A stretch of DNA of 12,731 nucleotides from Pseudomonadota bacterium (lineage in GTDB: Bacteria > Desulfobacterota > Desulfobulbia > Desulfobulbales > JAGXFP01). Location of the stretch: assembly GCA_030673265.1 (NCBI GenBank), contig DAOVJK010000059.1:1-12731 (forward strand). Direction: 5' to 3'. Shown here piece by piece: positions 1-6,069 of this stretch. Each line of letters starts with the position of its first letter. Position 1 is the stretch's first letter. Both the position numbers and the translations under genes were made by a program. The notes beneath the pieces were generated by a model that worked only from the letters and a program-made list of their open reading frames with translations, was not told where the DNA came from and searched no databases.

Positions 1-284
1 GAATGCGCGGACTGCCTCAGTTCGTCACCTTTTCCCAGTCCTTTTAATACTGCCGTGCCGAGTGCCAGTACCGGCACCATTGACAGAGCCACGATAAAGG
101 TTAAGGCGCTGGCTCTCAGTGGGATATTATCCTTAAGAAACTCTTTGCAGACGATAATGTGGATCCTGAACAGGCCGCGAAAGAAATTCTTTAAACCATG
201 ATCTGCCTCAGTGGGCATTGCCCATATCCATAAAAGAATGTTTTCCAGGGCTGCTGGTTTACGGGAGACCATTTTCATAACCAT
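1..284 (-). CDS. YihY/BrkB-family inner-membrane protein, N-terminal part (partial)
   Basis: The minus strand is open from an ATG at 284 to the left edge, giving 94 visible residues, so the gene is cut by the window. The segment reading RASALTFIVALSMVPVLALG (residues 57-76) matches the first membrane helix of the YihY/BrkB (formerly 'RNase BN', UPF0761) family, where a short cytoplasmic N-terminus precedes an 'ASALTF..L.SLVP' helix. Members are polytopic inner-membrane proteins of unclear function, usually about 280-430 residues; the old RNase BN activity assignment was withdrawn. Three in-frame ATGs lie close together (284, 278, 272) and none has a strong Shine-Dalgarno, so the exact start is uncertain. 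A TTGACA hexamer lies just upstream (309-314, minus strand), but no good -10 follows it. The gene is co-directional with the LpxR gene 169 bases upstream and could be co-transcribed with it. Confidence 0.75.
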   Translation of the reverse strand, partial: MVMKMVSRKPAALENILLWIWAMPTEADHGLKNFFRGLFRIHIIVCKEFLKDNIPLRASALTFIVALSMVPVLALGTAVLKGLGKGDELRQSAH

Positions 285-347
285 TAACAAAATTCACTTT
301 TAAGTTGTTGTCAAAAAAAATTTAGATTTTCAATCATAGGATTAACT

Positions 348-512
348 ATGTTCTATCCTACTCGCGCCGTTGTTACTAAAGCAATAAAAAAGGCCGCTGA
401 GAGTTCTGATGATCTTGACAACTCTGCATGGATTGAAGCTGTTTTGGCAATGCTCAGTAGGCCAGGGAAATATTTAAAGAACCAAAAATTTGGTTGTTAT
501 CATCTTCTTTGA
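348..512 (+). CDS. Small hypothetical ORF (54 aa), convergent with the lpxR tail
   Basis: A 54-codon ORF runs from ATG 348 to TGA 510-512, with an AGGA motif six bases before the ATG. Its first 40 residues have a protein-like composition: an amphipathic, lysine- and acid-rich stretch around AIKKAAESSDDLDNSAWIEA. The last 19 codons lie antisense to the end of the lpxR-like gene. I recognise no family. It may be a genuine small gene, the remnant of a longer gene truncated here, or a chance ORF. The weak ribosome site and the overlap argue for caution. Confidence 0.25.
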   Translation: MFYPTRAVVTKAIKKAAESSDDLDNSAWIEAVLAMLSRPGKYLKNQKFGCYHLL

Positions 513-1527
513 ATTGTTTGGTGCGGAAGATATAGGAATAAGTTGTTCTTACGTTGCCGAAATCGAAGGCAATACCAGTCATCAGGTCGGCGACCCAAAC
601 TTCTCGTTTGACACTGTGGCTGTCTTTGAAGGTGTTGCCGTCCAGAAAGATATCATGGAGCACTGCCCTGCCATCTACCGCAAAAAATAGATACCAGCCC
701 GTAAACCCGGTATCGCGATTGCTGAGAGGCGCATCGTTGAAAGTACTGTTGAAAGCGCTGTTTGTTGCACAGCCGGCCCGAATCGGGCAGCTCCCGAAAT
801 TGCCGGGTAAATTCAAACCGAACCGCACTTCCGCTCCGGCGTTTAAATAGGTGGCGACATTACCCATTCTAAAGCCCATGTGCGGGATCAGGTCATAGCT
901 GTATCCGCGACTGTGATCTGAGTTTAACAACATCCATTGTGATTCGTAAATAGCTTCAAGGGAAATTTCGTTGCTAAGCTGATTGTCCCAGCCCTCAGTG
1001 CGTTTTGAGCCTAATAGATCATGGCTCCAGGTTTGGGTCTCCTCTGCAAAAGAGAGGGGGCCGACAATTCCAAGCTGAAATTCCCAACTGTTTTTGCGGT
1101 TGCTGGTTCTGCTATGGAAACCGGTAGCAGAATAAAGGTAGCCCGCATAAGGTCGGTCATCAACGACCAGGGATGTCTGCCAGACATCTTCCGGGGTGTA
1201 GATATTCTGGCCTATGGACACCGAGACGGCCCTACTGCTTTCTGGATCATTAACGAATGGCACTTTATTTATGAAATAGTAACTCCACTCAGGCAGATGA
1301 GATTCTGTTTTATCTATTAGAAAGGGTGTGCTCCAGGTTATTTTGGAACCGTTTGTGTAATCCCGGTCAGTGCCGGCAAAAGCATCGTTTTCCCAGTAGA
1401 TTGTAAGGGTGTCATAAATTTTTTTCTGATCGGCTTCCTGGGCTTCGGCGGCAGAGATTGTCGATAAGGCCAGAGAGAGAAAAAGAGTCGCCAGGGTGAG
1501 GTTATTTGAATGGAATGATTGATTCAT
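454..1527 (-). CDS. lpxR: LpxR-type outer-membrane lipid A 3'-O-deacylase (DUF2219 family)
   Basis: This is a 357-residue exported protein. Residues 1-29 form a signal peptide ending in an Ala-rich cleavage region (SAAEA). The LpxR signature follows: ENDAFAGTDRDYTNG at 46-60 (the Asn47-Asp48 pair and Thr58-Asn59-Gly60), then DDRPYAGYLY at 123-132, VGPLSF near 155-160, and WSHDLLGS at 167-174, whose His169 corresponds to the catalytic histidine of Salmonella LpxR. The protein ends in an aromatic residue (LAY), as beta-barrel outer-membrane proteins usually do. Family members remove the 3'-acyloxyacyl chain of lipid A at the outer membrane. Cys247 and Cys253 could form an extracellular disulfide. 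No Shine-Dalgarno is visible before the ATG, but the signal peptide begins there and no better start exists. A promoter-like pair sits about 125 bases upstream. Enzyme activity is inferred from the family; some DUF2219 members are uncharacterised. Confidence 0.85.
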   Translation of the reverse strand: MNQSFHSNNLTLATLFLSLALSTISAAEAQEADQKKIYDTLTIYWENDAFAGTDRDYTNGSKITWSTPFLIDKTESHLPEWSYYFINKVPFVNDPESSRAVSVSIGQNIYTPEDVWQTSLVVDDRPYAGYLYSATGFHSRTSNRKNSWEFQLGIVGPLSFAEETQTWSHDLLGSKRTEGWDNQLSNEISLEAIYESQWMLLNSDHSRGYSYDLIPHMGFRMGNVATYLNAGAEVRFGLNLPGNFGSCPIRAGCATNSAFNSTFNDAPLSNRDTGFTGWYLFFAVDGRAVLHDIFLDGNTFKDSHSVKREVWVADLMTGIAFDFGNVRTTYSYIFRTKQFKEDDNNQIFGSLNISLAY

Positions 1528-1652
1528 TAATTAGATAAGTTGGTTGGTGTTATAAACCAGTCGAAACAACTACTCTGGCCCGGGTTTACTGCGATGAAGA
1601 CAACACTTGGGACGTTAATATTAGTTTGCCTCCCTTTGCAAAGCTTATTTTC

Positions 1653-1681
1653 ATCATAGAGTACCAATATTATAATTGCAA
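1653..1681 (-). promoter_or_regulatory. Sigma-70-like promoter for the lpxR-like gene
   Basis: On the minus strand a TTGCAA -35 hexamer (1676-1681) and a TATGAT -10 hexamer (1653-1658) are separated by exactly 17 bases, an A+T-rich spacer. Transcription would start near 1646 and give a 5' untranslated region of about 120 bases before the ATG at 1527. The call rests on consensus match and spacing only. Confidence 0.5.
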
Positions 1682-1940
1682 AGTTGTAAATGATGGTTGT
1701 AGAGTAAAACTTATGGTTAGGGCTGATGATCAATAATTAGTTCTGGCCTTTTCATTAGATGATTCTGCGTTTCGCAGGCGCATCTAGGCTGTTTTCTCGG
1801 CAAGGCTCTGTAGGCTGTAAAAGCCTGTGAAAGGATATGGAATTGCACGCCGGTGCTGTGGCCTTTCCCGCCTCTCGCCTGTTGGGTGACGTCGTAATCG
1901 GCAGATTAGCTCCGCCCCATTATCGATGGCCATCAACTAA

Positions 1941-1946
1941 GAGGAG
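1941..1946 (+). promoter_or_regulatory. Ribosome binding site GAGGAG that decides the start of the first oxidase-like gene
   Basis: GAGGAG directly abuts an ATG at 1947, leaving no spacing. It lies six bases before a second in-frame ATG at 1953, which is the normal distance. Translation therefore probably starts at 1953 (protein MDPATLL), two codons downstream of the longest reading frame. Confidence 0.65.
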
Positions 1947-1952
1947 ATGCAT

Positions 1953-3020
1953 ATGGATCCTGCAACACTACTACCGATAGCTGATGCCATGCCAGTTAAC
2001 TGGCTATGGTTTCAGGTACTTCTTACCACCACCACCTTCCTGCATCTGGTGGCGATGAACATCATGCTTGGCTCCGGTTTTATCGCTTTTGTTGCCCCGC
2101 TAGCCGGTGGTGAACAGATGCACCCTTTATCCCGTACCGTTGTCGGGACACTACCTTACTCTATCGCCTTAACGATTAATTTAGGGGTGGCGCCTCTGTT
2201 GTTTATCCAGACACTCTACGGCCAGTTTTTTTACACCAGCACAGTGTTGATGGCAGTTTTCTGGCTGGTAATTTTTTTGTTGCTGATCGTCAGTTATTAC
2301 TCGGTGTATCTGTTCAATATTCGTTACGACAAAACCGGTCATAATTCAATTATGTTGGGTCTGGCGGTAAGCTTGCTGATTTTGGTTGCTTTTGTTTTTA
2401 TTAATAATATCAGTCTGATGCAGAGACCTGATAGTTGGCTGGCCTATTTTAAAAACCGCAGCGGTACGCTTCTGGCTTTAGACGATATTGCCTTGATTCC
2501 CCGTTATCTCCATTTTATGTTGGCTTCCTTGTCCGTGGGCGGACTGGCCATTGCTATTTACTACGAATTCAAGCGGCGGCATGGCTCCGAGGATGTTGAG
2601 CGATGGATAACCTATGGGTGTAACTGGTTTTCTGGCTCCAGCCTGATTAATTTTATGGTTGGTTTCTGGTTCTTGAGCAGATTGTATGGCACGGTCGTCA
2701 ATCCGGATGACCCGGCGGGCAAGGTGTTTTTCCTGTTCGTGGCCGCTAGCATCATTTCCATCGCTATTGCGGTGATCAACGCTCAGGTTCAAAGGGTTTA
2801 TAAGGCGGCCGCCTGGGTTATGGCCACTATCTTCTTTATGACCATGGCCAGGGAGATTGTTAGAAATATCTATTTGCGTGATTATGTAAATCTGACAGAA
2901 TTACCGGTTATTAACCAATATTCGCCGCTGTTGGTTTTTCTGCTCGTGTTGGCGGGGGCAGGAGGGCTTATCTACTGGATGCTCAAGAAGGTCTGGTCTG
3001 AGCTGGAGGTGAAATCATGA
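1953..3020 (+). CDS. CydA-like bd-superfamily membrane subunit (putative haem b subunit)
   Basis: This 355-residue polytopic membrane protein has roughly nine hydrophobic helices. It resembles cytochrome bd subunit I in several places. Helix 1 carries His31, like the first-helix histidine of CydA. The stretch LGVAPLLFIQTLYGQFF (about 77-93) recalls the CydA GVA...FGTNW region. RYLHFMLASLSVGG (184-197) puts His187 where CydA has the haem b558 ligand in its 'HT.A.GY' helix. NFMVGFWFL (233-241) recalls the CydA 'RIMVGLG' helix that holds the b558 methionine. It lacks the two glutamates and the GRQPW motif of CydA and has no long quinol-binding loop. Its stop codon overlaps the start of the next gene (ATGA), so the two products are probably made together as a heterodimer. 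The alignments are by eye; a relative of bd oxidase is well supported, the exact haem content is not. Confidence 0.65.
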   Translation: MDPATLLPIADAMPVNWLWFQVLLTTTTFLHLVAMNIMLGSGFIAFVAPLAGGEQMHPLSRTVVGTLPYSIALTINLGVAPLLFIQTLYGQFFYTSTVLMAVFWLVIFLLLIVSYYSVYLFNIRYDKTGHNSIMLGLAVSLLILVAFVFINNISLMQRPDSWLAYFKNRSGTLLALDDIALIPRYLHFMLASLSVGGLAIAIYYEFKRRHGSEDVERWITYGCNWFSGSSLINFMVGFWFLSRLYGTVVNPDDPAGKVFFLFVAASIISIAIAVINAQVQRVYKAAAWVMATIFFMTMAREIVRNIYLRDYVNLTELPVINQYSPLLVFLLVLAGAGGLIYWMLKKVWSELEVKS

Positions 3021-4294
3021 ATTATCCTATCTGGCAGCTTGAATTTGCCGGTGGCGGTCTCTTGATCGCCATAATTGCAATTATCCACGTTTATATAACT
3101 CATTTTGCCATTGGCGGCGGACTGTTTCTGGTAATTACCGAGCGTAAAGGGTTGCGGGAGAACAGTCAGGAGATCCTCGCTTATGTTCAAAAGCACACCC
3201 GGTTCTTTCTGTTGCTCACCATGGTTTTGGGCGCTTTAACCGGAGTGGGGATCTGGTTTACCATCTCCCTGCTTAATCCGGCAGCTGTTTCCAAGCTGGT
3301 GCATGTCTTTGTTTTTGCATGGGCGGTTGAGTGGGTTTTTTTCCTGACCGAGATTGTTTCGCTGTTCTTATATTACAAAACCTTCGGCCGGATCAGCAAT
3401 CGAACTCATTTAACCCTCGGCTGGATATATTTCATCTCGGCCTGGTTGTCGTTGTTTGTTATTAACGGGATCATCGATTTTATGCTTACGCCCGGAGCTT
3501 GGTTGGAAACGGCTGATTTCTGGGACGGGTTTTTCAACCCCACCTTCTGGCCGGCGCTTTTTTTCAGGACATTTCTCTCCCTGATGATCGCCGGGCTGTT
3601 CGGTTTTCTTACCGCCACCTGGATAAAGGAAGAAAAGCTGCGGACCAATATGGTGCGCTACTGCGCTAAATGGCTGTTGGCCCCGTTTGTCCTCTTTCTC
3701 GGTGCGGCCTGGTGGTATAAGAGTTCTCTGCCGCCGCATCTACAAGATTTGATCTTTCAGGAAATGCCTGAGATGAAGCTGTTCATCAAGGCCTTTCTGG
3801 TCAGCTCGCCGGTGCTTCTTTTCGGAGGGTTGTTTATGGCGATTCGCTTACCGACCAAGGTTTCTCGTCCGCTGGCCGGCATTATGCTGATTGTCGGCCT
3901 TGTTTATCTGGGGGCCTTTGAATTTATCCGTGAAGGAGGGCGTCGCCCTTATATTATTCACGATTATATGTATTCAACCGCGATCACCAAGAGCGAGCTG
4001 CCTGAAATTGTCCAGGGCGGGCTTTTGCAGAAAGCGAAGTGGGTCAAGGTGCGGGAGATTAATGACGACAATAAGGCTGCGGCTGGCCGGGAGATTTTTA
4101 ATATTCTCTGCCTATCCTGCCACTCCGTTGGCGGCCCCTTTAACGATATCAGGAAGCTGACCGCGAAGTTTAAGCCGGAATCGATGAAATATATTTATGA
4201 GAGTATGGGGGGATCTCGGCCATATATGCCGCCCTTTGCCGGGACCAGAGAAGAGCAGGAGGCGCTGACCTACTTTATCTTCAATGAGTTGTAA
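3017..4294 (+). CDS. CydA-like bd-superfamily subunit with fused C-terminal cytochrome c domain
   Basis: The protein has 425 residues. The N-terminal ~315 residues form about eight membrane helices and resemble CydA: His24 (with His29) in helix 1; Glu105 and Glu112 in AWAVEWVFFLTEIVSLFLYY, near the spacing of E. coli Glu99/Glu107; a conserved-looking HLTLGW helix (131-136); and REGGRRPY (305-312), matching the CydA E-x-GRQPW motif with Glu306 in place. Where CydA has its b558 histidine this protein reads FFRTFLSLMIAG, with Arg184. The C-terminus is a c-type cytochrome: CLSCH (365-369) binds haem covalently and Met404 in RPYMPPF is the likely sixth ligand, so this domain should face the periplasm. 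No CydA-type Q loop is visible. The family includes oxygen reductases; the electron donor here may be a c-type cytochrome rather than quinol (inference). A four-base overlap couples it to the upstream gene, and a terminator follows. Confidence 0.7.
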   Translation: MNYPIWQLEFAGGGLLIAIIAIIHVYITHFAIGGGLFLVITERKGLRENSQEILAYVQKHTRFFLLLTMVLGALTGVGIWFTISLLNPAAVSKLVHVFVFAWAVEWVFFLTEIVSLFLYYKTFGRISNRTHLTLGWIYFISAWLSLFVINGIIDFMLTPGAWLETADFWDGFFNPTFWPALFFRTFLSLMIAGLFGFLTATWIKEEKLRTNMVRYCAKWLLAPFVLFLGAAWWYKSSLPPHLQDLIFQEMPEMKLFIKAFLVSSPVLLFGGLFMAIRLPTKVSRPLAGIMLIVGLVYLGAFEFIREGGRRPYIIHDYMYSTAITKSELPEIVQGGLLQKAKWVKVREINDDNKAAAGREIFNILCLSCHSVGGPFNDIRKLTAKFKPESMKYIYESMGGSRPYMPPFAGTREEQEALTYFIFNEL

Positions 4295-4330
4295 GATATT
4301 AACGATATAAACTCTGGATTACTGTTGAAA

Positions 4331-4362
4331 AGCCTTGGGGCCATCTCCCGGGGCTTTTTTTT
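4331..4362 (+). terminator. Rho-independent terminator of the oxidase-like operon
   Basis: AGCCTTGGG (4331-4339) pairs with CCCGGGGCT (4347-4355) through a seven-base loop, including two G-U pairs. A run of eight T residues (4355-4362) follows directly. It lies 37 bases after the stop codon of the cytochrome c fusion gene. Confidence 0.85.
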
Positions 4363-5018
4363 AGGGGCCGTGGATTTTATTGTGATCCTGGCTTTGTCCG
4401 GTAGGGAAAATGAAAGTGGATTGCGGGCAATGTGCTTCTTGTTTTAAAGCAAAAAGAGCAGTTCCAGGTTCATGGAACTGCTCTTTTCGTTCGAAGGAGT
4501 CTCTTTTTTAAGCTTACGTTGCGTTACTGCTGCCGTTTTTGCCTTTGAGTTAAGACCCTCCCTTTAGGTCAAGAATATCACTTGGAATTATCCAAAGTAA
4601 AGGCGTTTGAAATACTTTTTTGTCTATTTAGAAAATAAGCGTGAAAACAGTAAGATAAACTGTTTTCGAGGCTTTGTGCTGATGCGCAGTTCCGGGGCGT
4701 TTAAGTCATGGTTATCATAAGCCATTAGCCCCAAGTTGCATCCCGAAGAGTGGTGCTGGTAGGTGATTTTTTTAAGGAGGTTTCGTTGTTTTTGACTGGA
4801 TGAAGTCGTCATTAACGGTAGTGCTTGGAAAAAGTAGAAATTTATGTAAACTGGGATTATTTAGGTGAGAAGTTTTTACCTAGCCACATTCCGTTGTCAG
4901 GGGGCAATAGTAATTTCCGAACTTAAGATTAAAAAAGGAAAATTCTTGGGGATGTGTACTGACGACGGTAGTGTTTTAGGTTTAATGGATTTCTTGTTAT
5001 TACAAGGGGGAGGTTGAA
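4363..5018. other. Long intergenic region with several hairpins and no convincing gene
   Basis: No ORF here has a ribosome site and recognisable product. Structure is plentiful: a perfect 15-base-pair hairpin (4452-4487), a perfect 9-base-pair hairpin GAAAACAGT/ACTGTTTTC (4643-4651 with 4659-4667), and a nested element in which GGGGC (4694-4698) pairs with GCCCC (4728-4732) around ATGG/CCAT (4708-4711 with 4722-4725). A strong AAGGAGG near 4774-4780 is followed by no usable long reading frame. The region may hold small RNAs or the untranslated leader of the gene at 5019; I cannot tell which. Confidence 0.4.
4452..4487. terminator. Perfect 15-bp hairpin, probably a bidirectional terminator
   Basis: AAAAGAGCAGTTCCA (4452-4466) is perfectly complementary to 4473-4487 around a six-base loop (GGTTCA). 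The arms end in four A and four T residues, so it looks like an intrinsic terminator from either strand. No protein gene ends directly before it on either side, so it could end a short untranslated transcript or give a second stop for read-through. Confidence 0.55.
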
Positions 5019-5411
5019 ATGTTGCAATTTATAACACTTAAGAGATTATGGGTAGGATTGGCTGTTATTGTTATTAGCTCTGTTTTTGGCGTGCAAAACA
5101 CCTTTGCAACGGAAAACGTCGGATTGGCTCAGGCTAGCAAATCTTCAGTAACGAATCCATCAACTATAAAACAATCGACCGGTGACTCCCGGAATGAGGA
5201 ATTATTTAATCTGAAGATGAGAATTGAGTCTCTGGAACGCCAGATAGCATATATGGGTAAAAGGCTTGATCGGAATATGATGTCGGGCGTTATGCTCAGA
5301 GATACAAAGGAGCTTGCCAATGACGCATGGACTTTGGCGGTTGAAGCGCGGGCTATTGCCGTGAGGGCAGAGAGCAAGGCGGACCAGGCCCCAAAAAATA
5401 TAAAACGGTAA
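5019..5411 (+). CDS. Small exported coiled-coil protein, hypothetical
   Basis: This 130-residue protein starts at an ATG preceded by a strong GGGGGAGG ribosome site. Residues 1-30 form a signal peptide: a basic N-region (TLKRLW), a hydrophobic core (VGLAVIVISSVFGV) and a plausible cleavage after NTFA. A Ser/Thr/Lys-rich linker follows (about 38-57), then a heptad-like helix from about 58 to 88 (EELFNLKMRIESLERQI) and a second Ala-rich helix with a lysine/arginine-rich tail. It is probably periplasmic or outer-membrane associated and oligomeric, in the general style of short coiled-coil envelope proteins. I recognise no specific family and assign no function. It stands alone: a non-coding region lies upstream and no co-directional gene follows closely. 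Confidence 0.7.
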   Translation: MLQFITLKRLWVGLAVIVISSVFGVQNTFATENVGLAQASKSSVTNPSTIKQSTGDSRNEELFNLKMRIESLERQIAYMGKRLDRNMMSGVMLRDTKELANDAWTLAVEARAIAVRAESKADQAPKNIKR

Positions 5412-5730
5412 GTCTGTGCCGCCGGCGCAGGGCGGGTTGCATAATGTCCTGTTGGTTGCCATTTGGCCGGAAAATCTCGGTCTCGAGTCGAAACAACTTC
5501 AACTGCTATGCTCTTAATTGTTCCCTGCTTTCTTTCATGTTGCTTTGTGTCTTCTGTTATGGTTTTGCCAAGGACAGAGCTGGCCCGCTATGGCGCGGTT
5601 TTCGTTTAGTGACGTTGGCACAAGCCATTGATTCCGTCTTATGCTATGCTCTGAAAAAATATAAAATTCAGCCGCCTATTTTTTGGGTTAGTGGCTCGAG
5701 GCAGGGCAGGTTGAATTAAAACAATTGTTT
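5412..5730. other. Intergenic region, no supported gene
   Basis: The region lies between a plus-strand gene end and a minus-strand gene end. The only sizeable frame (91 codons, plus strand from 5444) lacks a ribosome site and has the Cys/Phe/Trp-rich composition of a chance frame. Two adjoining palindromes, AAAACAATTGTTTT (5718-5731) and TTCAGCTGAA (5730-5739), sit at the 3' end of the minus-strand gene at 5731 and may act in transcript ending. I see nothing else I can support. Confidence 0.4.
5414..5430 (+). other. Short G+C-rich hairpin just after the coiled-coil gene
   Basis: CTGTGCC (5414-5420) pairs with GGCGCAG (5424-5430) around a three-base loop, starting three bases after the stop codon. 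No T-run follows, so it is not a classical intrinsic terminator. It may stabilise the transcript end or act in Rho-dependent termination. Confidence 0.3.
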
Positions 5731-5991
5731 TCAGCTGAAGATGAAAATGTAATCACCTTTATTGACGGTAATTTTTAGTTGGCCTCCATGGTTTTCCCCA
5801 TAAACTTCCCAACCTGGTTTTCCTCCCAACGCTCCTTTCAGACAGCAGGGAGAGCAGGCGTTAGCTGCGCGGTTAAATCTGGAAATAACCATGGTGTCCG
5901 GATTGTCTTGTTGGGCCAACAATTGCCCGATCTTCTGGGCCTGTTCCTGGCTGACATTACATCCTGATATCTGAATATCGATCTCTCGCAT
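5731..5991 (-). CDS. Small cysteine-containing protein downstream of the FAD oxidoreductase, hypothetical
   Basis: This is an 86-residue frame with protein-like composition. The N-terminus reads as a beta strand then a helix (EIDIQISGCNVSQEQAQKIG), with Cys11. A central cysteine cluster ACSPCC (45-50) has the C-x2-C spacing seen in metal or redox sites. The C-terminal part (GQLKITVNKGDYIFIF, 70-85) looks like strands. It lies 78 bases downstream of, and on the same strand as, the FAD oxidoreductase, so it may be a redox or metal partner; that is inference only. No signal peptide or membrane helix is seen. The ribosome site is weak, which lowers confidence in the exact start. I do not recognise the family. 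Confidence 0.55.
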   Translation of the reverse strand: MREIDIQISGCNVSQEQAQKIGQLLAQQDNPDTMVISRFNRAANACSPCCLKGALGGKPGWEVYGENHGGQLKITVNKGDYIFIFS

Positions 5992-6069
5992 ATTTAAAAT
6001 GGGGCTGGGTTGTTCTTGTTAATCTGTTGATTATCCGGGCGAGATTTAATTGCCTTTTAATCACTACGA

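Larger units (their letters stand above)
1528..1952. other. Divergent intergenic region with a possible structured RNA leader
   Basis: This region lies between two genes transcribed away from each other. The left half holds the lpxR promoter and untranslated leader. The right half, upstream of the oxidase-like operon, contains nested complementary segments on the plus strand: CAGGCG (1775-1780) with CGCCTG (1876-1881) as an outer stem; AGGCT (1812-1816) with AGCCT (1822-1826); and GAAAGG (1829-1834) with CCTTTC (1862-1867), capped by GCAC/GTGC (1845-1848 and 1853-1856). A competing hairpin CTGCG/CGCAG (1765-1777) overlaps the 5' arm of the outer stem. I recognise no known riboswitch class, and no convincing protein gene. 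Confidence 0.4.

Noticed and set aside
480..495. AACCAAA/TTTGGTT dyad near the end of lpxR
   Set aside because: It is inside the coding sequence, A+T-rich and lacks a following T-run, so it is not supported as a terminator or operator.
1527..1733. 68-codon minus frame ending one base into the lpxR start (TAATG)
   Set aside because: The likely lpxR promoter lies inside it, its ATG has no ribosome site and the sequence looks like a chance frame, although a GGGAGG inside the lpxR leader is curious.
4624..4812. 62-codon minus frame in the hairpin-rich intergenic region
   Set aside because: No ribosome site before the ATG, no family resemblance, and it overlaps strong inverted repeats.
1559..5498. 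Thirteen-base exact repeat AGTCGAAACAACT at 1559 and 5486
   Set aside because: About one such match is expected by chance in a window of this size; no longer similarity surrounds it.
5615..5634. TTGGCAC motif suggesting a sigma-54 promoter
   Set aside because: The -12 element at the required distance reads TG instead of GC, and no gene follows downstream on that strand.
5444..5719. 91-codon plus frame after the coiled-coil gene
   Set aside because: No ribosome site, composition unlike a folded protein, and no recognisable motif; treated as intergenic.
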